A DNA stretch of 64,000 nt, from the NCBI RefSeq assembly GCF_014194695.1, contig NZ_JACIAH010000001.1, positions 1,054,001 to 1,118,000 of the forward strand, written 5' to 3'. Shown here in pieces: positions 8,194-17,754 of this stretch. Numbering within the stretch: position 1 is the stretch's first letter; every line of letters begins with the position of its first letter. Source of the DNA: Rhizobium sp. BK399 (lineage in GTDB: Bacteria; Pseudomonadota; Alphaproteobacteria; Rhizobiales; Rhizobiaceae). Position numbers and translations under genes: made by a program. The notes under the pieces were generated by a model. It saw nothing but the letters and a program-made list of their open reading frames with translations. It was not told the DNA's origin and did not search any database.

Positions 8194-9189
8194 TCACTCG
8201 GCAGCTTGCGCCACCTCTTCCACCTCGAAGCGATAGGTGGTGGAGCAGAATTCGCAGGTGACAGAGATCTTGCCGTCTTCCTGACTGGCATCGATTTCTT
8301 CGCTCGAGAACCCCTTCAGCACACCTTTGATCTTCTCACGCGAACAACTGCACCGATCGAAAACCTCTCTCGGTTCGTAGACGCGAACGCCTCGCTCGTG
8401 GAACAGCCGGTAAAGCAGCCGCTCGGTGCCGACCTGCGGATCGGTCAACTCGTCGGCATCGATCGTATCGACGAGCGAGCGCGCTTCCATCCAGGCATCG
8501 TCTTCCTTGTGGGTGCTGCCAGCCGTGTCGCCGTCGCCCCCATGCAGGTCCGGCTGGCGCATGCGCTCCGGTGCTTCCGGCAGGAACTGGGCAACGAGCC
8601 CCCCTGCCCGCCAGCGATGACGCGGCTTGCCGGCTTCGTCGCGATCGAAGAGTTCGGCCGCAGCCAGACGCACCTGCGTCGGGATCTGCTCCGACTGGCG
8701 GAAATAGGTGCCGGCAATCTCCTCGAGCGTTGTACCATCCAGCGCAACGATGCCCTGATAGGGCTGGCTGAACTTGCCCTGGTCGATGGTAAAGGCCAGC
8801 ATGCCCTTGCCGAGCAGCTGCTCCGGCTCGATCTGGCCGGCGGCAATCGCCTTATCGAGGAGGCCTTGGTCGAAGCGTGCATAGGCACGCACGTTCTCAG
8901 GTGTCGAGAAGTCGCAAACGAGCAAGTCCACCGGGCCGTCGCCCTTGGTCTGGACCGTGAATTTACCTTCGAATTTCAGCGACGTGCCGAGCAGCACCGT
9001 CAACACGACGACTTCGGCGAGAAGCCTCGCGACGGGCGCAGGATAGCGATGGCGCTCGAGGATCGCGTCGAGCATCGGGCCGAGCTGGACGGCGCGGCCG
9101 CGCACATCCAGGCCCTCGACCTGAAAAGGAACGACATGATCATCACCGGCGAAATTGAATTCGCCGAGGGCGGCTGCAGGTTCTGCCAT
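8194..9189 (-). CDS. hslO: Redox-regulated molecular chaperone Hsp33
   Basis: This cytosolic holdase chaperone is switched on by oxidation. The 331-residue protein has the N-terminal Hsp33 fold (VARLLAEVVVLTVLLGTSLKFEGKFTVQTKGDGPVDLLVCDF) and the C-terminal zinc switch with CSC (in DRCSCSREK) and CEFC, that is CXC and CXXC. An acidic/glycine loop (HGGDGDTAGSTHKEDD) in the linker region is typical of rhizobial forms. It follows argF by 92 bp on the same strand, so it is probably the last gene of an argD-argF-hslO transcript. Confidence 0.93.
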   Translation of the reverse strand: MAEPAAALGEFNFAGDDHVVPFQVEGLDVRGRAVQLGPMLDAILERHRYPAPVARLLAEVVVLTVLLGTSLKFEGKFTVQTKGDGPVDLLVCDFSTPENVRAYARFDQGLLDKAIAAGQIEPEQLLGKGMLAFTIDQGKFSQPYQGIVALDGTTLEEIAGTYFRQSEQIPTQVRLAAAELFDRDEAGKPRHRWRAGGLVAQFLPEAPERMRQPDLHGGDGDTAGSTHKEDDAWMEARSLVDTIDADELTDPQVGTERLLYRLFHERGVRVYEPREVFDRCSCSREKIKGVLKGFSSEEIDASQEDGKISVTCEFCSTTYRFEVEEVAQAAE

Positions 9190-9281
9190 GGTCTTCTCCT
9201 AGTCTGAGAGCGGGCGGACAAGAGTGTCCATCCGCTCGCGCGGCCACCGGGCCTTCCGGCCAAACGTGGCGCCAGTATGGT

Positions 9282-10199
9282 TCAGATCGCGCCCAGGCAC
9301 CAAGCAAGAATCGACTTCTGCGCATGAAGACGGTTTTCCGCTTCATCGAAGACCACGGATTGCGGGCCGTCGATCACCTCGTCCGTGACTTCCTCGCCAC
9401 GATGGGCAGGCAGGCAATGCATGAACAATGCATCCTTGCCGGCCTGTGCCATCAAAGCCGAATTGACCTGATAAGGCTGGAAGACGTTGTGACCCCGGGC
9501 CCGATGTTCCTGATTCATGGAGACCCAGGTATCGGTCACCACGCAATCGACGCCGGCGACCGCACGGTCGGCATCATGGCAAAGCATGATTTCGGCGCCC
9601 TCATTGCGGGCCCAGTTCAAATAGTGATCCTTCGGCTCGGAACCAAGGGGCACCGCCATATTCATTCGATAGCCGAAACGGGCAGCCCCCTCGACCAACG
9701 AATGCAGCACGTTGTTGCCGTCACCGGTCCAGGCGATCGTCTTGCCTTTGATGGGGCCGCGATGCTCCTCGAAGGTCATGATGTCGGCCATGATCTGGCA
9801 GGGATGCGTGTCGTCGGTCAGCGCGTTGATAACCGGAACAGTCGCGTGTTCGGCAAGCTCCAGCATGCGACCGTGATCGGTCGTCCGGATCATGATCGCA
9901 TCGACATAGCGCGACAGCACCTTCGCCGTATCGCCGATCGTCTCGGCGCGGCCGAGCTGCATTTCGGTACCCGACAGGAACAGCGTCTCTCCGCCAAGCT
10001 GGCGCATGCCAACATCGAAAGACACGCGGGTGCGGGTCGAGGGCTTCTCGAAGATCATCGCCAGCATCTTGCCGGCGAGCGGCTTGTCACCCTGGCCGGC
10101 TTTGAAGGCCACCTTGCGGGACATCGCGTCGTTCATGATGAGCCGCAGGTCAGATGCCGCGACGGCGGAGAGATCGAGAAAGTGTTTGGGGGATGCCAT
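9282..10199 (-). CDS. argF: Ornithine carbamoyltransferase
   Basis: It converts ornithine and carbamoyl phosphate to citrulline in arginine biosynthesis. The 305-residue protein shows the complete catalytic set: STRTR (carbamoyl phosphate binding) near residue 54, HPCQ near 132, DTWVSMNQE in the ornithine loop, and MHCLPAHRG near 266. It lies 43 bp downstream of argD on the same strand, so the two arginine genes form an operon. Confidence 0.95.
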   Translation of the reverse strand: MASPKHFLDLSAVAASDLRLIMNDAMSRKVAFKAGQGDKPLAGKMLAMIFEKPSTRTRVSFDVGMRQLGGETLFLSGTEMQLGRAETIGDTAKVLSRYVDAIMIRTTDHGRMLELAEHATVPVINALTDDTHPCQIMADIMTFEEHRGPIKGKTIAWTGDGNNVLHSLVEGAARFGYRMNMAVPLGSEPKDHYLNWARNEGAEIMLCHDADRAVAGVDCVVTDTWVSMNQEHRARGHNVFQPYQVNSALMAQAGKDALFMHCLPAHRGEEVTDEVIDGPQSVVFDEAENRLHAQKSILAWCLGAI

Positions 10200-10242
10200 C
10201 GTCTTTACCTATCACGCCCGCCTTTCGGCAGGCTTTATCCAT

Positions 10243-11439
10243 TCAAGCCGTCTTCTTTGCCTTCGAAGCGCGCAGGCTTTCAGCGGCGCGTTCAAGGCGG
10301 GCAAGGCCCTCGCGGGCTTCGTCAGCCGTGACGACCAGAGGGGGCAGAAGACGAATGACGTTGTCGCCAGCGGGAACGCCGAGCAGATGAGCGTCACGGA
10401 TCGCCTGCAGCAGTTCCGAGGATGGTACGGCGGCCTTGACGCCGAGCAGCAGTCCCTCGCCCCTGATATCCTCGATAATATCAGGATAGCGATCCTTGAG
10501 CGAGGCCAGCCCCTGGCGGAAGACCAGCGAGACGTCGCGCACCTGCTGCAGGAAGCCGTCCGCGAGAACCACGTCGAGCACGGCACTTCCGACAGCCATA
10601 GCCAGCGGGTTGCCGCCATAGGTGGAGCCGTGCGTGCCGGCCTTCATCCCAGATGCGGCTTCTGCCGTCGCGAGGCAGGCTCCGAGCGGGAAGCCGCCGC
10701 CAATGCCCTTGGCGACCGCCATGATATCAGGCGTGGCGCCAGACCACTCGTGCGCAAAGAGCTTGCCGGTACGTCCTACACCCGTTTGCACTTCGTCGTA
10801 GATTAGCAGGAGGCCGTTCTCGTCACAGATTGCGCGGAGCGCCTTCAGGAACTCGTTGGTCGCCGGCCGGACGCCGCCTTCCCCCTGAATGGGCTCGATA
10901 AGGATCGCGGCTGTTTCGCTCGTGATGGCGGCACGAACGGCGTCGAGATCGCCGAAGGGAACCTGATCGAAACCGGGCGCCTTGGGACCGAAGCCTTCGA
11001 GATATTTCTCCTGGCCGCCAGCGGCGATGGTCGCCAGCGTTCGTCCATGAAAGGCGCCTTCAAAGGTGATGATATGGAACCGCTCGGGGTGGCCCTTGGA
11101 ATACTGATAGCGACGCGCAGTCTTGATCGCGCATTCCAAAGCTTCCGCGCCGGAGTTCGTGAAGAATACCTTATCGGCGAACGTCGCATCGGTCAGACGC
11201 TTCGCGAGCGTTTCCTGGCCCGGAATCTCATAAATGTTGGAAAGGTGCCAAACCTTGTCGGCCTGCTCCTTCAGGGCGCCGACGACATGCGGATGACCAT
11301 GGCCAACGGAGGTGACGGCCACGCCCGCACCGAAGTCAAGATATCGCTCGCCCGTTTCGCTGATCAGCCACACGCCCTCGCCTCGCTCGAACCGCAAGGG
11401 GGCACGAGAGTAGGTATCGTAAAGCGCGGCTTCAGCCAT
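10243..11439 (-). CDS. argD: Acetylornithine aminotransferase
   Basis: This PLP-dependent class III aminotransferase acts at the N-acetylornithine step of arginine synthesis and may also serve succinyl-diaminopimelate in lysine synthesis. It has about 398 residues with [14 protein letters not shown] (phosphate cup), [35 protein letters not shown] with the PLP lysine, and [11 protein letters not shown]. The ATG at 11439 is chosen because AGGAGAT precedes it at good spacing; an upstream ATG at 11457 has no such site. It is first in argD-argF-hslO and divergent from gcrA. Confidence 0.94.
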   Translation of the reverse strand: MAEAALYDTYSRAPLRFERGEGVWLISETGERYLDFGAGVAVTSVGHGHPHVVGALKEQADKVWHLSNIYEIPGQETLAKRLTDATFADKVFFTNSGAEALECAIKTARRYQYSKGHPERFHIITFEGAFHGRTLATIAAGGQEKYLEGFGPKAPGFDQVPFGDLDAVRAAITSETAAILIEPIQGEGGVRPATNEFLKALRAICDENGLLLIYDEVQTGVGRTGKLFAHEWSGATPDIMAVAKGIGGGFPLGACLATAEAASGMKAGTHGSTYGGNPLAMAVGSAVLDVVLADGFLQQVRDVSLVFRQGLASLKDRYPDIIEDIRGEGLLLGVKAAVPSSELLQAIRDAHLLGVPAGDNVIRLLPPLVVTADEAREGLARLERAAESLRASKAKKTA

Positions 11440-11511
11440 AGCGCGATCTCCTGTCATTGATCATCAGCGGCCGGACTCCGGCTAAGGAAGGCGGGCCTGA
11501 AAATTAAAAAT

Positions 11512-11563
11512 GCCGCCTTTCGGCGGCGAGCAGCACTATTTACTTTTCGCACTGCAATGTCAA
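11512..11563 (-). promoter_or_regulatory. argD promoter with a hairpin at the expected transcript 5' end
   Basis: On the minus strand TTGACA (11558-11563) is followed after exactly 17 bp by AATAGT (11535-11540), a sigma70-like promoter. Just downstream, GCCGCC-GAAA-GGCGGC (11512-11527) forms a tetraloop hairpin followed by ATTTTTAATTTT. Transcription should begin at about 11528, so the hairpin would sit at the very 5' end of the mRNA, where it is more likely to affect stability than attenuation. Confidence 0.5.
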
Positions 11564-11641
11564 CAAAACTGAGCTTTTGCTGCATGCGTCAAGCTGCCAT
11601 CCCGAGGCGTCCGACCTATCAACAACTAATGTTGCAGAAAT

Positions 11642-11746
11642 GACTCTGCCGTCCAGCAAGTTGGGGAAAACTCCAAATTCGATTCGCCGGGATTCAACCG
11701 ACTCTTGTCACGGAGTCAGCCTCACACTAGGTTAAAACTCAATTAC
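11642..11746 (+). promoter_or_regulatory. gcrA upstream region: clustered GANTC sites and a CtrA-like box
   Basis: Five GANTC sites (CcrM methylation sequence) lie within 76 bp at 11642, 11681, 11691, 11700 and 11713; a sixth is at 11826. A CtrA-type box TTAA-N7-TTAC occupies 11732-11746. CtrA and methylated GANTC with GcrA are the known cell-cycle inputs of alphaproteobacteria, so this region probably times gcrA expression. The rest of the 427-bp argD-gcrA gap shows no gene. Confidence 0.6.
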
Positions 11747-11866
11747 TAGACTGCATGCGGCGGAACTAGTCACCAAAATCGAGCAAGCGTTTCTTGCCTC
11801 GGATACGTCCGGGGCAACGGTGAAGGATTCTGCCTACACCAACGCTAATAAGGCGGAGACAGGGGC

Positions 11867-12400
11867 ATGAACTGGACAGACGAGCGCGTTGAAAAACTGA
11901 AGAAGCTTTGGTCCGAAGGCCTGAGCGCCAGCCAGATTGCAGCACAACTTGGCGGTGTAAGCCGTAATGCCGTCATCGGCAAAGTCCACCGTTTGAGTTT
12001 GCCCGGCCGTGCCAAGGCCGGAGGCTCGACGACGACCGTCCGGACACCCAAGCGCACGACATCCGCGCCGCGCGCTCCGAACTATGCATCTCGCGTCGCC
12101 ACGCGCACCGTCACTCGCCAGCAGGGCGCGACGATGCTCAAGGAAGAAATCGAGATCGATGCGATCGAGGAAGTCCGTTATCGTCCGGCCGCAAACGTGG
12201 TCGTTCCGATTTCGCGTCGCCTGGGCCTGACGGAGCTGACCGAACGCACCTGCAAGTGGCCGGTCGGCGATCCGCTGAAGGACGACTTCCACTTCTGCGG
12301 CTGCGAGTCCCCGGACAACTCCCCATATTGCACGTACCATCAACGCATGGCCTATCAGCCGGTAAACGAGCGCCGTAAGGCCGCCAACCGGGTCGCTTGA
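11867..12400 (+). CDS. gcrA: Cell-cycle regulator GcrA
   Basis: GcrA is an RNA-polymerase-associated regulator that acts at promoters carrying CcrM-methylated GANTC. The 177-residue protein has the N-terminal helix-turn-helix (MNWTDERVEKLKKLWSEGL, then SASQIAAQLGGVSRNAVIGK), a basic Ser/Thr/Arg-rich linker at about 48-90, and the C-terminal cysteine-rich sigma-binding region with CKWPVGDP, FCGC and PYCTYH. It is divergent from argD and convergent with phoB, with a bidirectional terminator between. Confidence 0.96.
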   Translation: MNWTDERVEKLKKLWSEGLSASQIAAQLGGVSRNAVIGKVHRLSLPGRAKAGGSTTTVRTPKRTTSAPRAPNYASRVATRTVTRQQGATMLKEEIEIDAIEEVRYRPAANVVVPISRRLGLTELTERTCKWPVGDPLKDDFHFCGCESPDNSPYCTYHQRMAYQPVNERRKAANRVA

Positions 12401-12427
12401 CCCGGAAGCCGGATAAGGACCAAAGAA

Positions 12428-12452
12428 AACGGGCCCTCGCGGGCCCGTTTTT
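12428..12452 (+). terminator. Bidirectional terminator between gcrA and phoB
   Basis: A stem of ACGGGCCC (12429-12436) and GGGCCCGT (12441-12448) with a TCGC loop is followed by T residues on the plus strand and, read on the minus strand, by TTTTC. It lies between the convergent gcrA and phoB genes. Confidence 0.85.
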
Positions 12453-12498
12453 CATTTGTGAAATTTTATGAAAGTCGCGCAGGCTTTCCGGGGAAAGC

Positions 12499-13182
12499 CT
12501 AGGCTTCCATTGAATATCCGGCGCCGCGAACGGTGCGGATGACGTCCTGCATGTTGGAGAAGTTCAGCGCCTTGCGCAGACGACCAACATGGACGTCGAC
12601 GGTGCGTTCGTCGACATAGATGTCATGACCCCAGACGCCATCGAGCAATTGCGAGCGCGAGAAGACGCGGCCAGGGGACGCCATGAGGAATTCGAGGAGC
12701 CGGAACTCGGTCGGACCAAGGCGAACTTCGCGGCTCTTGCGATGAACGCGATGCGTCTCGCGGTCGAGCTCGATATCGCCGCACTTCAGGAGCGTGGAGA
12801 GCACTTCCGGTTTGGCGCGGCGAAGCATCGCCTTGACGCGAGCAACGAGCTCCGGCGTCGAAAACGGCTTGACGACGTAATCGTCGGCACCGGTGGAGAG
12901 GCCGCGAACGCGTTCGCTTTCCTCGCCGCGGGCCGTCAGCATGATGATCGGCAGGCGCTCGGTCTCCGGCCGCATACGCAGGCGGCGGCAGAGTTCGATG
13001 CCGGATACGCCAGGCAGCATCCAATCGAGGATCAGGATGTCCGGGGTCCGTTCCTGCAACCGGATCTCGGCCTCGTCGCCGCGCAGGATGGTATCGACCT
13101 CGAAACCTTCAGCCTCAAGGTTATAACGGAGAAGCACGCTCAGTGCTTCCTCGTCTTCAACGACTGCTACTTTTGGAATCAT
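12499..13182 (-). CDS. phoB: Phosphate regulon response regulator PhoB
   Basis: This OmpR-family transcription factor is phosphorylated by PhoR on phosphate starvation and binds Pho boxes. Its 227 residues comprise a receiver domain with acidic pocket E9/D10, phospho-acceptor D53 (ILDWMLPG) and VKPF near 105, then a winged-helix DNA-binding domain at about 130-225 (GPTEFRLLEFLMASPGRVFSR, DVHVGRLRKAL, RTVRGAGY). It is the last gene of the minus-strand pho cluster, 36 bp after phoU, with a terminator beyond. Confidence 0.96.
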   Translation of the reverse strand: MIPKVAVVEDEEALSVLLRYNLEAEGFEVDTILRGDEAEIRLQERTPDILILDWMLPGVSGIELCRRLRMRPETERLPIIMLTARGEESERVRGLSTGADDYVVKPFSTPELVARVKAMLRRAKPEVLSTLLKCGDIELDRETHRVHRKSREVRLGPTEFRLLEFLMASPGRVFSRSQLLDGVWGHDIYVDERTVDVHVGRLRKALNFSNMQDVIRTVRGAGYSMEA

Positions 13183-13218
13183 TCGTTTCGGTCTCCTGGG
13201 GGCGCGGTCGCGGAAGGA

Positions 13219-13932
13219 TTATTCGGTGACAGCGCCGACGGTGTTGGCGGTATCGTCCTTCGGACGTTCGCCTTCCGGCTGAGCACCGGTGGCCATGTAG
13301 TAGATTGTCTCGGCAATGTTGGTGGCGTGGTCGCCGATACGCTCGATGTTCTTGGCGCAGAACAGAAGATGTGTGCAGCTGGTGATGTTGCGCGGATCTT
13401 CCATCATGTAGGTGAGCATCTCGCGGAACAGCGAGGTGTACATCGCGTCGATTTCCTCGTCGCGCTCACGGATCGACTTTGCCTTGTCGGCAGCGCGGCT
13501 CGTATAGACATCGAGGACTTCCTTGAGCTGCACGAGCGCCAGTTCGGAGAGGTGCTCAAGGCCGCGGGCAAGCTTGCGCGGGACGCCGGCGCTCTGCACG
13601 GCGATAACGCGCTTGGCGGTGTTCTTGCCAAGATCGCCGACGCGCTCAAGGTCAGCGGCGATGCGGATCGAACCCATGATCTCGCGAAGGTCGGCGGCCA
13701 TGGGCTGGCGACGGGCGATGGTAACGATCGCCTTGTCACCAACCTCGCGTTCGGCGTGATCGAGGATCACGTCGTCGGAGATGACCTTCTGGGCCAGGGC
13801 CGTGTCGCCGTTGACAAGGGCGCGAACCGCATCCGAAACCATCTGCTCGGCCAGACCGCCCATTTCCGAGATACGGCGCGTCAGAAACTTCAAATCATCG
13901 TCATACGCAGAAAAGATATGTGTCGATGCCAT
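13219..13932 (-). CDS. phoU: Phosphate signalling protein PhoU
   Basis: PhoU links the Pst transporter to PhoR and restrains phosphate uptake. The 237-residue protein is all-helical with two PhoU repeats, each bearing an acidic metal-binding motif (ADLERVGDLGKNTAKR in the first, NIERIGDHATNIAE in the second). The start at 13932 is preferred since AAGGA lies 8 nt upstream; the ATG at 13941 is too close to that site. It follows pstB by 43 bp. Confidence 0.95.
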   Translation of the reverse strand: MASTHIFSAYDDDLKFLTRRISEMGGLAEQMVSDAVRALVNGDTALAQKVISDDVILDHAEREVGDKAIVTIARRQPMAADLREIMGSIRIAADLERVGDLGKNTAKRVIAVQSAGVPRKLARGLEHLSELALVQLKEVLDVYTSRAADKAKSIRERDEEIDAMYTSLFREMLTYMMEDPRNITSCTHLLFCAKNIERIGDHATNIAETIYYMATGAQPEGERPKDDTANTVGAVTE

Positions 13933-13975
13933 AGGGATCATCCTTGAATGTCGTGAGTGTTACCGTCGTCGGCGA

Positions 13976-14791
13976 TCAACCGAAGCGACCCATGATGTAG
14001 TCCTGGGTGCGCGGGTCGTCCGGGTTGGTGAACATCTTGTCGGTGTCGTTCTCCTCGACGAGATTGCCGAGGTGGAACATGGCCGTGCGCTGCGAAACGC
14101 GGGCGGCCTGCTGCATCGAGTGCGTCACGATGACGATCGTGTAGTTTTCGCGAAGCTCGTGGATCAATTCCTCGACCTTTGCCGTGGCGATCGGATCGAG
14201 AGCCGAGCATGGCTCGTCCATCAGGATCACTTCCGGGCTGACGGCAACGGCGCGGGCGATGCAGAGACGCTGCTGCTGACCACCGGAAAGGCCGGTGCCG
14301 GCTTCATGAACGCGATCTTTCACCTCGTTCCACAGACCGGCGCGCTGCAGGCTGACCTCGACGATCTGGTCCATGTCGGCCTTCGACTTGGCAAGACCAT
14401 GGATGCGCGGGCCGTAGGCGACGTTCTCATAGATCGTCTTCGGGAACGGGTTCGGCTTCTGGAACACCATGCCGACGCGAGCGCGGAGCTCCACGACATC
14501 GATATCCGGATCGTAGATATCGTCACCATCGAGCGTGATCTTGCCGGTAACGCGGCAACCATCGATCGTGTCGTTCATGCGGTTCAGGCTGCGCAGGAAG
14601 GTGGACTTGCCGCAACCGGACGGGCCGATCAATGCTGTCACCGTGTTTTCGCGAATGTTCAGCTTCACATCGAAAAGCGCACGCTTTTCGCCGTAGTAAA
14701 CCGAGACGTCCTGGCCGATCATCTTATAGGGAACGGTATTCATCTTCTGATCCAGCGCCTTCTCAACTGCTGCTTCCGTCAACATGTTCAT
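13976..14791 (-). CDS. pstB: Phosphate ABC transporter ATPase PstB
   Basis: This is the nucleotide-binding subunit of the high-affinity phosphate importer. In 271 residues it shows Walker [10 protein letters not shown], a Q-loop ([21 protein letters not shown]), signature LSGGQQQR, Walker [14 protein letters not shown] and the switch histidine in [16 protein letters not shown] is characteristic of PstB. It follows pstA by 14 bp in the pst operon. Confidence 0.97.
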   Translation of the reverse strand: MNMLTEAAVEKALDQKMNTVPYKMIGQDVSVYYGEKRALFDVKLNIRENTVTALIGPSGCGKSTFLRSLNRMNDTIDGCRVTGKITLDGDDIYDPDIDVVELRARVGMVFQKPNPFPKTIYENVAYGPRIHGLAKSKADMDQIVEVSLQRAGLWNEVKDRVHEAGTGLSGGQQQRLCIARAVAVSPEVILMDEPCSALDPIATAKVEELIHELRENYTIVIVTHSMQQAARVSQRTAMFHLGNLVEENDTDKMFTNPDDPRTQDYIMGRFG

Positions 14792-14805
14792 AATGTCTAC
14801 TCCGT

Positions 14806-16128
14806 TTACCAGCGGCGCTCAAAGCGACGACGCAAGAGAATGGCTCCGAAGTTCATGACGACCAGGAACAGGAGCAGGACGATGATGGCACCCGATGTGC
14901 GCTCGACGAAGGCACGCTCGGCTTCGTTGGCCCACATGTAGACCTGGACCGGCAGGGCTGTCGAAGGCTCCATCGGCGTTGCCGGTGCGTTGGCGACGAA
15001 GGCGACCATCCCGATCAAGAGCAGCGGAGCCGTCTCGCCGAGTGCATGTGCCAGGCCAATGATCGTGCCGGTCAGGATGCCTGGCATCGCGAGCGGCAGG
15101 ACGTGGTGGAACACCATTTGCATCTTCGAGGCACCGAGACCAAGGGCAGCCGCGCGGATTGACGGCGGCACGGCGCGGAGCGCTGCGCGCGTCGCGATGA
15201 TGATCGTCGGCAGGGTCATCAGCGACAGCACCAGACCGCCGACCAGCGACGCGGAACGCGGCAGGCCTGCGAAGTTGATGAAGACGGCAAGACCGAGCAG
15301 GCCGTAGACGATCGAGGGAACAGCCGCGAGATTGTTGATGTTGACCTCGATCAGGTCGGTCAGCTTGTTCTTCGGCGCAAACTCTTCGAGATAGATCGAA
15401 GCTGCGACACCGATCGGCAGTGAGAGGGCGAGCACGATCAACATCAGGTAGAGCGAACCGATCAGCGCAACGCCGAGTCCCGCAGCCTCCGGACGGCTGG
15501 AGTTGCCGTTGACGAAGAGACCGGTGTTGAACTTCTTGTGCAGGGTGCCATCGGCGGCAAGCTGGTTCATCCAGCCGACCTGCTTGTCGTTCACCTTGCG
15601 GTTCTTTTCGTCCACGTTGAGGTCGATCTGACCCTTGTTGGCGGAGTCGATATTGGCGTCCGCAAGCAGCGTGACACTGACCGTCTTGCCGATCAGCGAC
15701 GGATCGGCAACGACCATGTCGCGCAGCTGGATCGGCGCACCCTTCGAGATCATCGCGGCTGCGTCACGAAGGTCCGGACGGCTCGACGGATTGAGGTTGA
15801 GCGCCTTGATCATCGCGTCGCGGATGAGAGGCGCGTAGTTCGCAGCAACCAGAACCGAGGGATCGGTCGCTCGCTTGTTGTTTGGGTCGATCGTTTTCTC
15901 GCTGAACTCGATCGGCAGCGTGATCGCCGTCTGCTGAAAGGCCGTATAGCCTTTGCTGATAACGCTCGTCAGCAGGATTGCCAGGAAGATCAAGCCAAAG
16001 GAGATTGCGGCAATCCCATAGGCCCGGAACCGACGTTCGGCGGCATAGCGGCGCTTCAGGCCGATGTCGCGACGTTCAGGCGCCTTCGAGACGACAACGC
16101 CTTGAACCGGAGAAACAATATCCGTCAT
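14806..16128 (-). CDS. pstA: Phosphate ABC transporter permease PstA
   Basis: This inner-membrane permease subunit has about 440 residues. After a cytosolic N terminus and one membrane helix (about 34-55) comes a long periplasmic insertion of roughly 150 residues typical of alphaproteobacterial PstA. Then come the transport helices with the EAA-type loop ([28 protein letters not shown]) that contacts PstB. The ATG at 16128 overlaps the pstC stop as ATGA and has GGAG upstream, so translation is probably coupled to pstC. Confidence 0.94.
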   Translation of the reverse strand: MTDIVSPVQGVVVSKAPERRDIGLKRRYAAERRFRAYGIAAISFGLIFLAILLTSVISKGYTAFQQTAITLPIEFSEKTIDPNNKRATDPSVLVAANYAPLIRDAMIKALNLNPSSRPDLRDAAAMISKGAPIQLRDMVVADPSLIGKTVSVTLLADANIDSANKGQIDLNVDEKNRKVNDKQVGWMNQLAADGTLHKKFNTGLFVNGNSSRPEAAGLGVALIGSLYLMLIVLALSLPIGVAASIYLEEFAPKNKLTDLIEVNINNLAAVPSIVYGLLGLAVFINFAGLPRSASLVGGLVLSLMTLPTIIIATRAALRAVPPSIRAAALGLGASKMQMVFHHVLPLAMPGILTGTIIGLAHALGETAPLLLIGMVAFVANAPATPMEPSTALPVQVYMWANEAERAFVERTSGAIIVLLLFLVVMNFGAILLRRRFERRW

Positions 16129-17606
16129 TCGTACTGCTCCCGGTATTTGCGCACGATGTAGAGCGCGTAGATGTTGAGGCAAAGCGTGATGAAGAACAGC
16201 GTGATGCCGAGGGCGAAGGCAACCAGCGTCTGCGGCGAGGTAAATTCAAGGTCGCCTGTCAGCTGATTGACGATCTTGACCGTCACTGTCGTCATAGGCT
16301 CGAAAGGATTGATCTGGATGCGGGCAGCAACGCCTGCTGCCAGTACGACGATCATGGTTTCACCGATCGCACGCGAGGCCGTCATCAGGAGTGCGCCGAC
16401 GATGCCGGGAAGCGCTGCGGGAAGCACGACCTTCTTGATCGTTTCCGAGCGCGTCGCACCCAGACCGAGCGAACCGTCACGAAGCGCACGCGGCACCGCG
16501 GTGATGATATCGTCCGACAGCGACGAAACGTACGGGATCAGCATGATGCCCATGACGATACCCGCAGTCAGAACGCTCTGCGCCTGAATGAAGTTCGTGT
16601 AGTTGCCGGAAAGGAGGCCGCTCACCTGCGAAGACAAATCGCGCAGGAACGGACCGACGGTGACGAGGGCGAAGAAGCCGTAGACGATCGTCGGAATACC
16701 GGCCAGAACTTCGAGCAGCGGCTTTGCGATCGAGCGGACCCTGGGAGCCGCGTACTCAGCCATGTAGATCGCCGCGAAGAGACCGACTGGTACCGCCACC
16801 AGCATTGCAACGAAGCCGATATAGAGCGTACCGAGCAACAGCGGGATCAAGCCGAATTGCCCGAAGGACGAGCTGCCGGCACCGGCGAAGCGCGGATCCC
16901 ATACCGTCCCGAAGAAGAAGTCTGCAGCGGGAACGGCAGCGAAGAAGTGGGCCGCTTCCGTCAGCATCGACAGAACGATACCGATCGTCGTCAGGATGGC
17001 GATCGACGATGCCAGGAGTAGGCCCCAGAGCATGACGCGCTCGACGCGGTTTCGTGCGCGGAACCGCGGAGCGACTTCGCGAAGCGCATAGAATGCGCCA
17101 GCGACGGCAAGGACGAGAACCAGCGCCGTCATCACGAGGCGGCTGGAGCCGGATTCTGCATTCAGCTTCTGCGCCGCCTCGATCATGTAGGGCTGAGGCG
17201 GACCGGCGAGCGGAACGCCCTTTGCGGCAAGCTTTGCCTGGAGGCCGGCCGGATCGTCGGCAGCACCGGCAACCTCGTCAGCAGTGAGCAGCGGCAAGCC
17301 CCGCGCGATGGCGCTGACCATGCCGTAGTTCAGGTTCTGCTGTGCGGCCGGTTGGGCCTTTACGTCATCCGGGAAGGCGCCACGGACGGAAGATTCAATG
17401 ATTGAAGGGCTGATCGCCAGCCAGGCGCACAGCAAGATCAGTGCAGGCAACACCGCCCAGATTGCGGCATAGACGCCATAGTAACCCGGTCGCGAATGCA
17501 GTGCGGAGGACTTGCCCCCGGCAAGTGCCGTAGCACGGCTGCGCGCTGCAAGATATGCAACGGCGCCAAGTACCACGAGGCACAAGAGAATGATGGATGT
17601 ACCCAT
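16125..17606 (-). CDS. pstC: Phosphate ABC transporter permease PstC
   Basis: This is the second permease subunit, 493 residues and longer than the roughly 320-residue enterobacterial PstC. It carries an N-terminal helix, a soluble insertion at about 75-155 and two further helices before the core. The core contains GIPTIVYGFFALVTVGP and an EAA loop (GSLGLGATRSETIKKVVLPAALPGIVGALLM). It overlaps pstA by 4 bp and lies 148 bp after pstS, with a stem-loop in the gap. Confidence 0.95.
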   Translation of the reverse strand: MGTSIILLCLVVLGAVAYLAARSRATALAGGKSSALHSRPGYYGVYAAIWAVLPALILLCAWLAISPSIIESSVRGAFPDDVKAQPAAQQNLNYGMVSAIARGLPLLTADEVAGAADDPAGLQAKLAAKGVPLAGPPQPYMIEAAQKLNAESGSSRLVMTALVLVLAVAGAFYALREVAPRFRARNRVERVMLWGLLLASSIAILTTIGIVLSMLTEAAHFFAAVPAADFFFGTVWDPRFAGAGSSSFGQFGLIPLLLGTLYIGFVAMLVAVPVGLFAAIYMAEYAAPRVRSIAKPLLEVLAGIPTIVYGFFALVTVGPFLRDLSSQVSGLLSGNYTNFIQAQSVLTAGIVMGIMLIPYVSSLSDDIITAVPRALRDGSLGLGATRSETIKKVVLPAALPGIVGALLMTASRAIGETMIVVLAAGVAARIQINPFEPMTTVTVKIVNQLTGDLEFTSPQTLVAFALGITLFFITLCLNIYALYIVRKYREQYE

Positions 17607-17717
17607 TCGTTTAGGTCCCCAGGCCCTTTGACTCCAAAAGCGGAAGCGGCAGGCAGACCGATCCGGCTCTCAAACTTGGAGAAGTTCAAACCTCGTCCCA
17701 GCGACGGAGCAAGGCAA

Positions 17718-17747
17718 TGCCGGCGCGATCTGGTGATCGCGCCGGCA
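17718..17747 (-). promoter_or_regulatory. Perfect 13-bp hairpin between pstS and pstC
   Basis: TGCCGGCGCGATC (17718-17730) and its exact complement (17735-17747) enclose a 4-nt loop. It begins 7 bp after the pstS stop on the minus strand and has no U tract. Such hairpins commonly protect the 3' end of binding-protein mRNA, which would let PstS be made in excess over the permease; that role is inferred. Confidence 0.6.
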
Positions 17748-17754
17748 AAGGTCA

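Noticed and set aside
12589..13947. Long plus-strand open frame antisense to phoB and phoU
   Set aside because: It is the GC-rich complement of two well-supported genes and has no ribosome site or family match.
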